Shown: positions 6,751-13,769 of the stretch, piece by piece
Layout of the letters: every line of letters begins with the position of its first letter
How positions within the stretch are numbered: the stretch's first letter is position 1
Assembly (NCBI GenBank): GCA_947478985.1
Contig: CANJYC010000008.1
Location: 1 to 19,950, forward strand
Reading direction: 5' to 3'
Length of the DNA stretch: 19,950 bases
Source of the DNA: Acidobacteriota bacterium
Lineage (GTDB): Bacteria > Acidobacteriota > Vicinamibacteria > Vicinamibacterales > UBA2999
Translations under genes and position numbers: made by a program
The notes under the pieces: model-generated
Told to the model about the DNA's origin: nothing
Database searches by the model: none
Seen by the model: the letters and a program-made list of their open reading frames with translations, nothing else

Positions 6751-7185
6751 ATGCGTACGTTCGTCCCGAGCGCAAAAAGCGCTGATAGCCGGTGGCACGT
6801 CATCGATGCCAATGGTCAGGTCCTCGGCCGGGTGGCGACTCTCGCCGCCAAGATGCTGCAGGGTAAGCACAAGGTGACTTACACCCCATATATCGATATG
6901 GGTGACCACATCGTCATCATCAATGCGGGACAGGTCACGCTGACCGGCCGCAAAGAAGAACAGAAAATCTACCGCCGTCACAGCGGATACGAAGGTGGCC
7001 TGCGCGAAGAGCGTGCTGCCGTGGTGCGCAAGCGCCAGCCAATCCGCCTGGTGGAGGAAGCCGTCCGCGGCATGCTGCCGAAGACAAAGATGGGCGACGC
7101 CATGTATCGCAAGCTGAAGGTCTACGCGGGCGACTCGCATCCGCACGCCGCCCAGCAACCCACGTCACTCGAGGTCGCGCAATAG
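6751..7185 (+). CDS. rplM: 50S ribosomal protein L13
   Basis: A 144-residue L13 of ordinary length. The typical N-terminal W-x-V-I-D-A segment (WHVIDANGQVLGRVAT) is followed by a run of basic residues, GDHIVIINAGQVTLTGRK, and the MLPKTKMG motif near residue 109. L13 is an early-assembling large-subunit protein. Translation starts at ATG 6751, 11 bases after AAGGA. The stop codon shares one base with the rpsI GTG start, so the two are translationally coupled, the universal pairing of these genes. Confidence 0.97.
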   Translation: MRTFVPSAKSADSRWHVIDANGQVLGRVATLAAKMLQGKHKVTYTPYIDMGDHIVIINAGQVTLTGRKEEQKIYRRHSGYEGGLREERAAVVRKRQPIRLVEEAVRGMLPKTKMGDAMYRKLKVYAGDSHPHAAQQPTSLEVAQ

Positions 7186-7577
7186 TGGCAACGATCGAAT
7201 ACTACGCAACTGGCCGCCGCAAGACATCCGCCGCCCGCGTGTTCCTCCGCCCAGGCACCGGCACCATCACCGTCAACCATCGCGAATTCGCCAACTTCTT
7301 CCCGACCGAGACGCAGCGCATGAATGTGCGCCGTCCGCTCGTGCTGACTGAGAACGCCGAGAAGTGGGACATTCTGGCCACGGTCGCCGGCGGCGGCGTG
7401 AATAGCGCGGCCGGGGCTGTTCGTCTCGGCATTGCGCGGGCCCTGGTCGCCTTCAACGCAGAACTGCGGAAGGCGTTAAAAAAGGACGGTCTACTGACGT
7501 CCGACTCGCGCATCAAAGAACGCAAGAAGTACGGCATGGCTGGCGCCCGCAAGCGGTTCCAGTTCAGTAAACGTTAA
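7185..7577 (+). CDS. rpsI: 30S ribosomal protein S9
   Basis: A 130-residue S9 with the N-terminal YYATGRRKTSAARVFL motif, the central TVAGGGVNSAAGAVRLGIARAL stretch (here cited by its ends only as a family hallmark) and the C-terminal GARKRFQFSKR tail. The final Ser-Lys-Arg reaches the P-site tRNA in known ribosomes. It starts at a GTG overlapping the rplM stop by one base and ends 17 bases before rpsB, so this small-subunit gene joins the rplM unit to the rpsB-tsf group. Confidence 0.97.
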   Translation: MATIEYYATGRRKTSAARVFLRPGTGTITVNHREFANFFPTETQRMNVRRPLVLTENAEKWDILATVAGGGVNSAAGAVRLGIARALVAFNAELRKALKKDGLLTSDSRIKERKKYGMAGARKRFQFSKR

Positions 7578-7594
7578 CGAGAGAGGGAGGAGCT

Positions 7595-8419
7595 TTGCCC
7601 GGTATCGCGATGAAGGATTTGCTGGAGGCGGGGGTTCACTTCGGCCACCAGACCAAGCGGTGGAATCCGAAGATGAAGGAATACATCTTCGGCGAACGAA
7701 ACGGCATCTACATCCTCGATCTGAACAAGACGGCCAAACGGTTCAGGGATGCCGAGGAGTTCGTTACGAACCTCGCAGCGGATGGCAGGACGATCCTCTT
7801 CGTCGGCACCAAGCGGCAGGCCCAGGACGTCATTTCCGAGGAAGCGCAGCGCTGCGGGATGTATTACATCAATCAGCGTTGGCTCGGCGGCCTCCTGACC
7901 AACTTCACGACCATTCAGCGCAGCCTTGGACGTCTCCGGGACATCGAGGCCATGGCGACGGACGGTCGGTACGACACGCTCTCGAAGAAGGAGATCGCGA
8001 AGAACGAGAAGGAGAAGCGAAAACTTCTCAAGAATCTCGAAGGTATCCGCACGATGTCGCGGCTGCCCGACGCCATCTTTGTCGTCGATACGCGCAAAGA
8101 GAAGATCGCTGTCGACGAGGCGCGCAAGTTGAAGATTCCGGTCATCGGCGTCGTCGACACCAATTGCGACCCCGACGAGGTGGACTACGTCATTCCAGGC
8201 AATGACGACGCGCTTCGCTCGATTCGTCTGTTCACATCGAAAATCGCCGAAGCGATCAGTGCGGGCCGCGGCATGCGGGAATCGCGAATCGCCGAGGAGG
8301 ATGCGGCGCGTGCCGAAGAGGCCGCGCAGGCCGATTCAGCGGCGCGACTGGCCCGCAGCGTGCGGCCGACGCGGCGCGAGCAGACCCCGACCCCGACCCC
8401 GACTCCGGCCGGCGCGTAA
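7595..8419 (+). CDS. rpsB: 30S ribosomal protein S2
   Basis: A 274-residue S2. The core matches the family throughout: MKDLLEAGVHFGHQTKRWNP, NQRWLGGLLTNFTTI, LPDAIFVVD and NCDPDEVDYVIPGNDDA. It is longer than the E. coli protein because of a charged, Ala/Glu/Arg-rich tail ending in a Thr-Pro repeat. TTG at 7595 is preferred over the ATG at 7610 because S2 proteins usually carry five residues before the Met-Lys and because GGGAGGAG lies just before the TTG. An intrinsic terminator follows 20 bases after the stop. Confidence 0.95.
   Translation: MPGIAMKDLLEAGVHFGHQTKRWNPKMKEYIFGERNGIYILDLNKTAKRFRDAEEFVTNLAADGRTILFVGTKRQAQDVISEEAQRCGMYYINQRWLGGLLTNFTTIQRSLGRLRDIEAMATDGRYDTLSKKEIAKNEKEKRKLLKNLEGIRTMSRLPDAIFVVDTRKEKIAVDEARKLKIPVIGVVDTNCDPDEVDYVIPGNDDALRSIRLFTSKIAEAISAGRGMRESRIAEEDAARAEEAAQADSAARLARSVRPTRREQTPTPTPTPAGA
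8384..8407 (+). repeat. Hexanucleotide repeat encoding (Thr-Pro)4 at the end of rpsB
   Basis: Three ACCCCG units and one ACTCCG unit in tandem, in frame, encode four Thr-Pro pairs close to the C-terminus of S2. Slippage would change the tail length without shifting the frame. Confidence 0.8.
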
Positions 8420-8439
8420 GCCTGCTGGATACTTGTGCT

Positions 8440-8465
8440 GCGCCGGCCCTGTGCCGGCGCTTTTT
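8440..8465 (+). terminator. Intrinsic terminator between rpsB and tsf
   Basis: GCGCCGGC (8440-8447), loop CCTGT, GCCGGCGC (8453-8460): a perfect 8-bp GC stem followed at once by five T residues. It stands within the translation cluster, so some read-through or a separate tsf promoter is needed. I see no clear promoter between it and tsf. In E. coli the rpsB-tsf gap also holds a partial terminator. Confidence 0.85.
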
Positions 8466-8539
8466 CTGTACGGAGCGGTGACACACGCATCGACCGCGGC
8501 TTCCGTACCCCGTGCGGCTGAATATCGGAGAGGTAAGAG

Positions 8540-9145
8540 ATGGCGACGATTACGGCGGACCTGGTCAAGCAGCTGCGCGACAAGACGGGCGCAGGAATGA
8601 TGGAGTGCAAAGCGGCGCTCACCGAAGCCAACGGCAACATGGACGAGGCGGTCACGCTGCTCCGCAAGCGCGGGCTGGCGCAGGCGGCCAAGCGTGCCGG
8701 ACGGGCAACCGCACAGGGCGTCATCGGCAGCTACATCCACATGGGCGGCCGCATCGGCGTTCTCCTCGAGGTGAATTGCGAGTCCGACTTCGTGGCGCGC
8801 ACGGACGACTTCCAGAACCTGGTCAAGGAAATCGGGATGCACATCGCCGCCGCCGACCCGAAGTGGGTACGCCGCGAGGAGGTGCCCGCCGAGGCCATCG
8901 AGAAGGAACGGGCGATCTACCGTGCCCAGATGGAAAGCACCGGCAAGCCCGCCAACGTCATCGACAAGATCATCGAAGGCAAACTCGGCAGCTTCTACCA
9001 GCAGTTCGTGCTGCTGGACCAGCCGTCGATTCGCGATGGCAGCGTGACGATCGCGCAACTGGTCGCGCAGGCCACCGCCAAGACTGGCGAGAATATCCAG
9101 GTGAGCCGCTTCGTCCGCTTCCGGGTCGGCGAAGGCACCGAATAG
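8540..9145 (+). CDS. tsf: Elongation factor Ts, short form
   Basis: A 201-residue EF-Ts, the nucleotide exchange factor for EF-Tu. It shows the N-terminal UBA-like domain (about 1-50, VKQLRDKTGAGMMECKAAL), the core with the EF-Tu-contacting CESDFVART motif near residue 80, and the C-terminal GSFYQQFVLLDQPSI segment. It lacks the second half-core and coiled coil of the E. coli protein (283 aa) and so resembles the short Thermus type. AGAGG lies 6 bases before the ATG. The gene starts 75 bases after the rpsB terminator. Confidence 0.95.
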   Translation: MATITADLVKQLRDKTGAGMMECKAALTEANGNMDEAVTLLRKRGLAQAAKRAGRATAQGVIGSYIHMGGRIGVLLEVNCESDFVARTDDFQNLVKEIGMHIAAADPKWVRREEVPAEAIEKERAIYRAQMESTGKPANVIDKIIEGKLGSFYQQFVLLDQPSIRDGSVTIAQLVAQATAKTGENIQVSRFVRFRVGEGTE

Positions 9146-9175
9146 TTCGGAACGGGGACGCGGGCCGAAGACCGA

Positions 9176-9181
9176 TATAAT
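9176..9181 (+). promoter_or_regulatory. Consensus -10 element TATAAT 8 bases before the pyrH GTG
   Basis: TATAAT is followed by eight pyrimidines and then the GTG start of pyrH. The first purine available for initiation is the G of the start codon. There is no Shine-Dalgarno sequence in this gap. The layout matches leaderless transcription as seen in Actinobacteria and Deinococcus. No good -35 box is present at 16-18 bases. Confidence 0.6.
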
Positions 9182-9189
9182 CTCTTCTC

Positions 9190-9930
9190 GTGTCCGACTC
9201 CCCGTCTGCCTCCCCCGCTCCCGTCTACAAACGCGTCCTGCTCAAGCTCTCAGGCGAAGCCCTGATGGGCGATCAACAGTTCGGCGTCGATCCCGTCGTC
9301 GCCACGCGCATCGCGCGCGACGTGGGCGATGTCCAGAGCATGGGCGTGCAGACGGCCATCGTCATCGGCGGTGGCAACATCTTCCGCGGACTGGCCGCCA
9401 GTGCCCGCGGCATGGACCGAGCCACTGCCGACTACATGGGCATGCTGGCGACCGTCATTAATGCCCTGGCCCTCCAGGACGCGCTCGAGCAAATCAATGT
9501 CGTCACCCGCGTGGTGACGGCCATTGAAATGCGAGCCGTGGCCGAGCCGTTCATCCGGCGCCGGGCGATCCGCCACCTCGAAAAGGGGCGGGTGGTGATC
9601 TTCGCCGCCGGAACGGGCAATCCCTACTTCACGACCGACACAGCCGCGGCGCTCCGCGCCATGGAAATCAAGGCCGACGCCATCCTCAAGGGAACGAAGG
9701 TCGATGGCATCTACACGGCGGATCCCATGCTCGACCCGTCCGCCACAAAGTTCCCCACTATCTCGTACCTGCAGGTACTCGAGCGGCAGCTCAAGGTCAT
9801 GGACACCACGGCCATCTCGCTGTGCATGGACAACCGGCTGCCGATCGTCGTGTTCAATCTTCGCCAGGCGGGCAACGTGCGCCGCGTGGTACTCGGCGAG
9901 CCCATCGGCACGACCGTGTCGGTGCTGTGA
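9190..9930 (+). CDS. pyrH: UMP kinase
   Basis: A 246-residue hexameric kinase of the amino acid kinase fold that makes UDP from UMP and ATP. Visible motifs are VLLKLSGEAL (about 16-25), IVIGGGNIFRG, TADYMGMLATVINALALQD, the nucleotide-site GTGNPYFTTDTAAALRA and KVDGIYTADP. It starts at GTG, giving MSDSPSASPAP before the conserved core. The start lies 44 bases after the tsf stop and lacks a ribosome binding site. The order tsf-pyrH-frr is widely conserved, and pyrH ends 10 bases before frr. Confidence 0.96.
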   Translation: MSDSPSASPAPVYKRVLLKLSGEALMGDQQFGVDPVVATRIARDVGDVQSMGVQTAIVIGGGNIFRGLAASARGMDRATADYMGMLATVINALALQDALEQINVVTRVVTAIEMRAVAEPFIRRRAIRHLEKGRVVIFAAGTGNPYFTTDTAAALRAMEIKADAILKGTKVDGIYTADPMLDPSATKFPTISYLQVLERQLKVMDTTAISLCMDNRLPIVVFNLRQAGNVRRVVLGEPIGTTVSVL

Positions 9931-9940
9931 GTAAAGGGAC

Positions 9941-10510
9941 ATGGAATTCAACGATCTGAAAGGTCTGTTCGGTGTAGTCAAGACGCGTATGGACGTCTCG
10001 ATTGAGCGCGTCCGCAAGGACCTGGCGAACGTCCGAACGGGCCGTGCCAGCGTCGGCATGCTCGACGGCATCCACGTCGAGGCCTACGGCTCGAAGATGC
10101 CGCTCAATCAGGTGGCCGTGCTCTCGATTCCGGAACCGGCCCTGATGGTGGCGCAGCCGTTCGACCCGTCCTTGCTGGCGGTCATCGAGAAGGCGATCCG
10201 CACGTCCGACCTCTCGCTCAACCCTCAGAGCGACGGCAAGGTTATCCGGATTCCGATTCCGTCGCTCACCGAAGAGCGTCGCAAGGAACTCTCACGGCAC
10301 GTGCACAAGCAGGCGGAGGAAGGGCGCAACGGTGTGCGTCAGGTCCGCCGCGATGCCAATGACCGCCTGAAGAAGCTCCTCAAGGAGCACACGATCTCGG
10401 AAGACGACGAGCGGAAGGGACTGGAGCAGGTGCAGAAGATGACCGACGATCACGTCAAGATGATCGACGAACTCCAGGCCAAGAAGGACCAGGAACTGCT
10501 CGGCAAGTAA
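9941..10510 (+). CDS. frr: Ribosome recycling factor
   Basis: A 189-residue RRF that, with EF-G, splits the post-termination ribosome. The three-helix domain I (KTRMDVSIERVRKDLANVRT and the C-terminal helices) encloses the small beta domain II (about 33-105; GRASVGMLDGIHVEAYGS, PLNQVA). The length matches the family. The ATG follows AAAGGG. The stop codon TAA at 10508-10510 touches the pfkA stop on the other strand with no spacer and no terminator. The uppS-cdsA genes that often follow frr are absent. Confidence 0.96.
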   Translation: MEFNDLKGLFGVVKTRMDVSIERVRKDLANVRTGRASVGMLDGIHVEAYGSKMPLNQVAVLSIPEPALMVAQPFDPSLLAVIEKAIRTSDLSLNPQSDGKVIRIPIPSLTEERRKELSRHVHKQAEEGRNGVRQVRRDANDRLKKLLKEHTISEDDERKGLEQVQKMTDDHVKMIDELQAKKDQELLGK

Positions 10511-11590
10511 TCAGTCGCCGAACCCTACGCCAAGCGCACGCGCGGTCATCAGCAGATCGTTGTCGAGCGGCACGGTCTTGGTCTTGCCCACCACATCCTG
10601 CAGCGGGATCGGGACGAGATCGGGCGGATGGTTCGCCACCATCTTGCCGAACTGCCCATTCAAGAGCAGCTCCACGGCCTTGCCGCCGAACCGCGTCGCA
10701 AGCGTCCGGTCGAACGCCGTCGGCATGCCGCCGCGCTGCAGGTGGCCGAGCACCACGTAGCGCGTTTCCTTGTGGGTCAGCGGCTCGAGCGCATTGGCGC
10801 AATACATCCCGGCTCCACCCAGCCGCTCAACTGTGCCGCCGTGGGCCTCGGACAGTACGGACAGCTTCCCGCCCTTCGGAATGGCACCCTCGGCAACCAC
10901 AACGATGCTGAACCGTGCGCCGCGCTCATCGCGTTCGCGAATGCACTGCGCCACCTTCTCGAGATCGTAGGGAATCTCCGGGATGAGGATGACGTCGGCG
11001 CCGCCTGCCACGCCGGCATGCAGCGCGATCCAGCCGGCATAGCGCCCCATCACCTCAACGACCATGATCCGGCGATGCGCCTCGGCCGTGGTGTGGAGAC
11101 GATCGATCGCATCGGTGGCGAAGCTCACGGCTGTGTCGAAGCCGAAACAACTCGTCGTGCCGTAGATATCATTGTCGATGGTCTTCGGCACGCCGACGAG
11201 CGGAATCCCCTTCTTGTAGAACTCGTAGGAAATGGCCAGCGTCCCATCGCCACCAATGCAGACGAGGGCATCAAGCCCCATCTTCTCGAACATCTGCAGG
11301 ACGCGGTCGGCGTAGTTGTAGGTCCCACCCGGCGTCACGATCGGTTCAGCGAATGGGTTGCCGCGATTGACCGTTCCGAGAATGGTCCCGCCGAATCGGA
11401 GAATGCCGGTGACATCGCCCGGCGTGAGGACCCGCGACTTGTCCGGATAGATCAGCCCGTCGAAGCTGTCTTCGAGGCCGATGACTTCGACGCCAGAGTT
11501 GTACGCGGATTTCACCACCGCACGGATGACCGCATTGAGCCCGGGGGCGTCGCCGCCGCCGGTCAGGACACCGATTTTTTTCAGGGACAT
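10511..11590 (-). CDS. pfkA: 6-phosphofructokinase, group III type
   Basis: A 359-residue phosphofructokinase that converts fructose 6-phosphate to the 1,6-bisphosphate. Motifs include the N-terminal GVLTGGGDAPGLNA (7-20), GGDGT (113-117), PKTIDND with the catalytic Asp (135-141), and VEVMGRYAGWIAL. Gly in GGDGT fits ATP use, while Lys in PKTIDND is the residue typical of pyrophosphate enzymes; the combination is known from ATP-dependent actinobacterial group III enzymes. The ATG at 11590 is preferred on family alignment; a GTG at 11602 would add four residues. Neither has a clear ribosome binding site. It is a lone minus-strand gene between two plus-strand units. Confidence 0.93.
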   Translation of the reverse strand: MSLKKIGVLTGGGDAPGLNAVIRAVVKSAYNSGVEVIGLEDSFDGLIYPDKSRVLTPGDVTGILRFGGTILGTVNRGNPFAEPIVTPGGTYNYADRVLQMFEKMGLDALVCIGGDGTLAISYEFYKKGIPLVGVPKTIDNDIYGTTSCFGFDTAVSFATDAIDRLHTTAEAHRRIMVVEVMGRYAGWIALHAGVAGGADVILIPEIPYDLEKVAQCIRERDERGARFSIVVVAEGAIPKGGKLSVLSEAHGGTVERLGGAGMYCANALEPLTHKETRYVVLGHLQRGGMPTAFDRTLATRFGGKAVELLLNGQFGKMVANHPPDLVPIPLQDVVGKTKTVPLDNDLLMTARALGVGFGD

Positions 11591-11631
11591 GGGAGAAGGC
11601 ACTGAGGAAGCACGGGTGAAGCGGTCAAGAA

Positions 11632-11660
11632 TTCACAGTATATATGTTAAACTTTAGCCT
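11632..11660 (+). promoter_or_regulatory. Candidate promoter for tRNA-Ala
   Basis: TTCACA (11632-11637), 17 bases, TAGCCT (11655-11660), placing the start near 11667, about 15 bases before the mature tRNA. The region is the most AT-rich part between pfkA and the tRNA. TATACT read on the minus strand (11642-11637) could serve pfkA, but no -35 is at a suitable distance. Confidence 0.4.
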
Positions 11661-11681
11661 GATTTCGCAATATCCACTCTC

Positions 11682-11757
11682 GGGCCGCTAGCTCAGCTGG
11701 GAGAGCGCTGCGTTCGCAATGCAGAGGTCAGGAGTTCGATCCTCCTGCGGTCCACCA
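11682..11757 (+). tRNA. tRNA-Ala (anticodon CGC)
   Basis: A 76-base gene with full cloverleaf: 7-bp acceptor stem containing the G3-U70 pair that marks alanine tRNAs, D stem GCUC/GAGC, anticodon stem CUGCG/UGCAG (with a final G-U) around the loop UUCGCAA, T stem AGGAG/CUCCU with loop UUCGAUC, and an encoded CCA end. Anticodon CGC reads the codon GCG, which is common in this GC-rich DNA. The PolX-like gene starts 45 bases downstream, so the two may share a transcript. Confidence 0.97.
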
Positions 11758-11802
11758 CATCCCATTCCCACTTCCCAATCCATCGGCACGCCGCCGCAAT
11801 TC

Positions 11803-13113
11803 ATGTCACGATCTGGCTTGGCCGTGACTACACGTATTCCGCTGGGCCGGGCGCACATGCTGGCGTCCTCGTTCGCGCGCGAAGCCCGCCGGGCGGGCGT
11901 GGATACCGATCATCTCGCCCCCATCGGAAGCTTGCGGCGTTTCGCACCCGATATCGGCGATGTCTCGCTGCTGGCCGTTGCGCCGTCGAATCGCCACGAG
12001 CACGTGCTCGATGCTCTGGCGCAACTGCCCATTGTGTCGGGCACCGCCGCTCGCACCACCGGCGCCATTACGGTCGACACCGGCCGCGGCCGGGTGACCG
12101 TGCATGTCGCGCCGCCCCACCACGCAGGAAGCGCGCTCGTGTGGCATACGGGGTCCCGGGCGCACATCGCGCTGCTGCAGGCCAGAGCCAGACGCTTCAG
12201 CCTTCTGTTCGACGCAGCATGTCTCACTCCGTCTGGCGATACCGGCTGCGCATCAGAGGAGGAGTTCTACGCCCGACTCGAACTGCCGTTCATTCCGCCT
12301 GAGTTGAGGGAGGGCGCTGGCGAAGTCGCGGCCGGAGAGCGCGGCGACCTGCCTGACCTCATCACCGAGCGGCATATCCGCGGCGATCTGCACATCCACA
12401 GCATGTGGAGCGATGGCCGCGACACCATCGAGGACATGGTGCTCGCGTCCCGTCAGCTCGGATACGAGTACATCGCTATCACGGACCACTCACAGTCCGC
12501 TTCGTCATCGCGGGCGCTCTCGGTCGATGACGTGCACCGGCAACGCGAAGAGGTCGCTGCGCTGCGTGCCCGCCATACCGGCATCCAGATCCTCCACGGT
12601 GTGGAAGTGGACATCATGCGCGACGGCTCTCTCGACTTCGACGATGACCTGCTGCGGGGATTCGACATCGTGCTCGCCTCGCTGCACGACCACGGCGGGC
12701 ACGATAGCGCAGGGCTCACCGCGCGGTACGTGCGTGCCATCCGGCATCCGCTGGTTAACATCATCACGCATCCCGCCAACCGGTCGCCGGCGCTCTCGGA
12801 CGGCTACGCGCTCGACTTCGACCGACTGTTCAAAGAGGCGGCCGCCACCGGCACCGCCATGGAGATCGACGGCGCGCCTGGTCACCTCGACATGGACGGC
12901 GCGCTGGCTCGCCGAGCAGCGGCGGCGGGCGTCACGCTCGTGGTTGACAGTGACTGCCACCGCGCCGATGCACTGGCGCGACAGATGCGGTTCGGGGTCG
13001 GCACTGCCCGTCGCGGCTGGATCGAGCCCACGCAGGTACTGAACACCCGGGGCGTGGCGGATATCCGCGCGTTCGTGGCGGCCAAGCGCGCGTGCTACCC
13101 TGAGCCTTCGTGA
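11803..13113 (+). CDS. PolX-derived PHP-domain protein with an inactivated polymerase palm
   Basis: A 436-residue protein that aligns by motif with the second half of bacterial PolX (family X DNA polymerase fused to PHP). The helix-hairpin-helix and finger regions are missing. The palm remains (GSLRR at 42-46), but the catalytic Asp-x-Asp reads D53-V54-S55 and the third Asp is Thr (VTVHV, 98-102), so nucleotidyl transfer should be lost. The linker keeps EEEFYARL and PFIPPELREG. The PHP metal site looks complete: H197, H199, D204, D228-H229, E268, H295, H323, D384 and H386. Expected activity is metal-dependent phosphoesterase or 3'-5' exonuclease. ATG 11803 is chosen because earlier starts lie in the tRNA; GTG 11824 is an alternative. 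No ribosome binding site is evident. It overlaps lolA by four bases. Confidence 0.85.
   Translation: MSRSGLAVTTRIPLGRAHMLASSFAREARRAGVDTDHLAPIGSLRRFAPDIGDVSLLAVAPSNRHEHVLDALAQLPIVSGTAARTTGAITVDTGRGRVTVHVAPPHHAGSALVWHTGSRAHIALLQARARRFSLLFDAACLTPSGDTGCASEEEFYARLELPFIPPELREGAGEVAAGERGDLPDLITERHIRGDLHIHSMWSDGRDTIEDMVLASRQLGYEYIAITDHSQSASSSRALSVDDVHRQREEVAALRARHTGIQILHGVEVDIMRDGSLDFDDDLLRGFDIVLASLHDHGGHDSAGLTARYVRAIRHPLVNIITHPANRSPALSDGYALDFDRLFKEAAATGTAMEIDGAPGHLDMDGALARRAAAAGVTLVVDSDCHRADALARQMRFGVGTARRGWIEPTQVLNTRGVADIRAFVAAKRACYPEPS
13093..13101 (+). promoter_or_regulatory. Extended -10-like element before the lolA GTG
   Basis: TG-C-TACCCT (TGnTAnnnT form) inside the end of the PolX-like gene, 8 bases before the lolA GTG, with no ribosome binding site between. 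The spacing equals that at pyrH. The GTGA overlap also allows plain translational coupling, so this is a weak call. Confidence 0.3.
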
Positions 13114-13769
13114 GGGCATTCACCCGCATCGCCGTCGTCCTGCTCCTGATGCCGGGCTTTGTCCGCGCACAGGGCCGCCCGGCACCCGATGCGCTGGCCG
13201 CCTCGCTCCAGTCGCGCTATCAGGGCATCAAGGACTTTACCGCTGACTTCGTGCACACCTACCGCGGCGGCGTTCTACGCACGCAGACGCAGGAGCGCGG
13301 CACGGTCATGGTGAAACGCCCCGGCCGCATGCGGTGGGTGTACACGGCACCGGAACGGAAGGAATTCGTCGCCGACGGCCGCAAGATCTACGCGTATATC
13401 CCCGAGGATCGGCAGGTCATCGTCAGCGACGTGCCAGCCGACGATCAGGCGACGACACCCGCGCTCTTCCTCGCTGGGAAGGGGGACATCAGCCGCGACT
13501 TCACGGCGGCGTATGCGGACATTCCCAATCCCGGCACCGTCTCCTTGAAGCTCACGCCACGGAAAGACGAGCCCGAATACGAGTACCTGATCGTGACGAT
13601 CGATCCCGTCACGCTCCAGATTCGGGCACTGACCACCCGCGACCGCCAGGGGGGCGATTCCACCCTGACCTTCAGCAACCTGCAGGAGAACCGTGGCTTG
13701 GCCGATAAGGTATTCGCGTTCCTCATTCCCCGCGGAGTCGATGTCATTACCGATGGCACGTCAAAGTAG
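13110..13769 (+). CDS. lolA: Outer-membrane lipoprotein carrier protein LolA
   Basis: A 219-residue periplasmic chaperone that takes lipoproteins from the LolCDE complex to the outer membrane. It has a signal peptide (about 1-20, cleavage after VRA), then the LolA fold: FTADFVHTYRGG, a basic GRMRWVYTAPERKEFVADGRK run split over two strands, and SLKLTPRKDEPEYEYLIVTI. The GTG start overlaps the preceding stop (GTGA), and the gene overlaps the lipoprotein secretin by 17 bases. The secretin is itself a likely client, which gives the pairing a simple logic. Confidence 0.88.
   Translation: MRAFTRIAVVLLLMPGFVRAQGRPAPDALAASLQSRYQGIKDFTADFVHTYRGGVLRTQTQERGTVMVKRPGRMRWVYTAPERKEFVADGRKIYAYIPEDRQVIVSDVPADDQATTPALFLAGKGDISRDFTAAYADIPNPGTVSLKLTPRKDEPEYEYLIVTIDPVTLQIRALTTRDRQGGDSTLTFSNLQENRGLADKVFAFLIPRGVDVITDGTSK

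Noticed and set aside
6339..6812. Minus-strand open frame across the divergent intergenic region
   Set aside because: It would overlap the rplM start and its promoter, has no homology that I recognise and no ribosome binding site; the regulatory reading explains the DNA better.
10628..11605. Long plus-strand open frame opposite pfkA
   Set aside because: Fully antisense to a conserved PfkA; the product resembles no family and is rich in His, Arg and Asp as shadows of GC-rich genes are.
11719..11802. Upstream extension of the PolX-like gene into the tRNA
   Set aside because: The frame is open but the start would lie within tRNA-Ala, and the added residues are not PolX-like.
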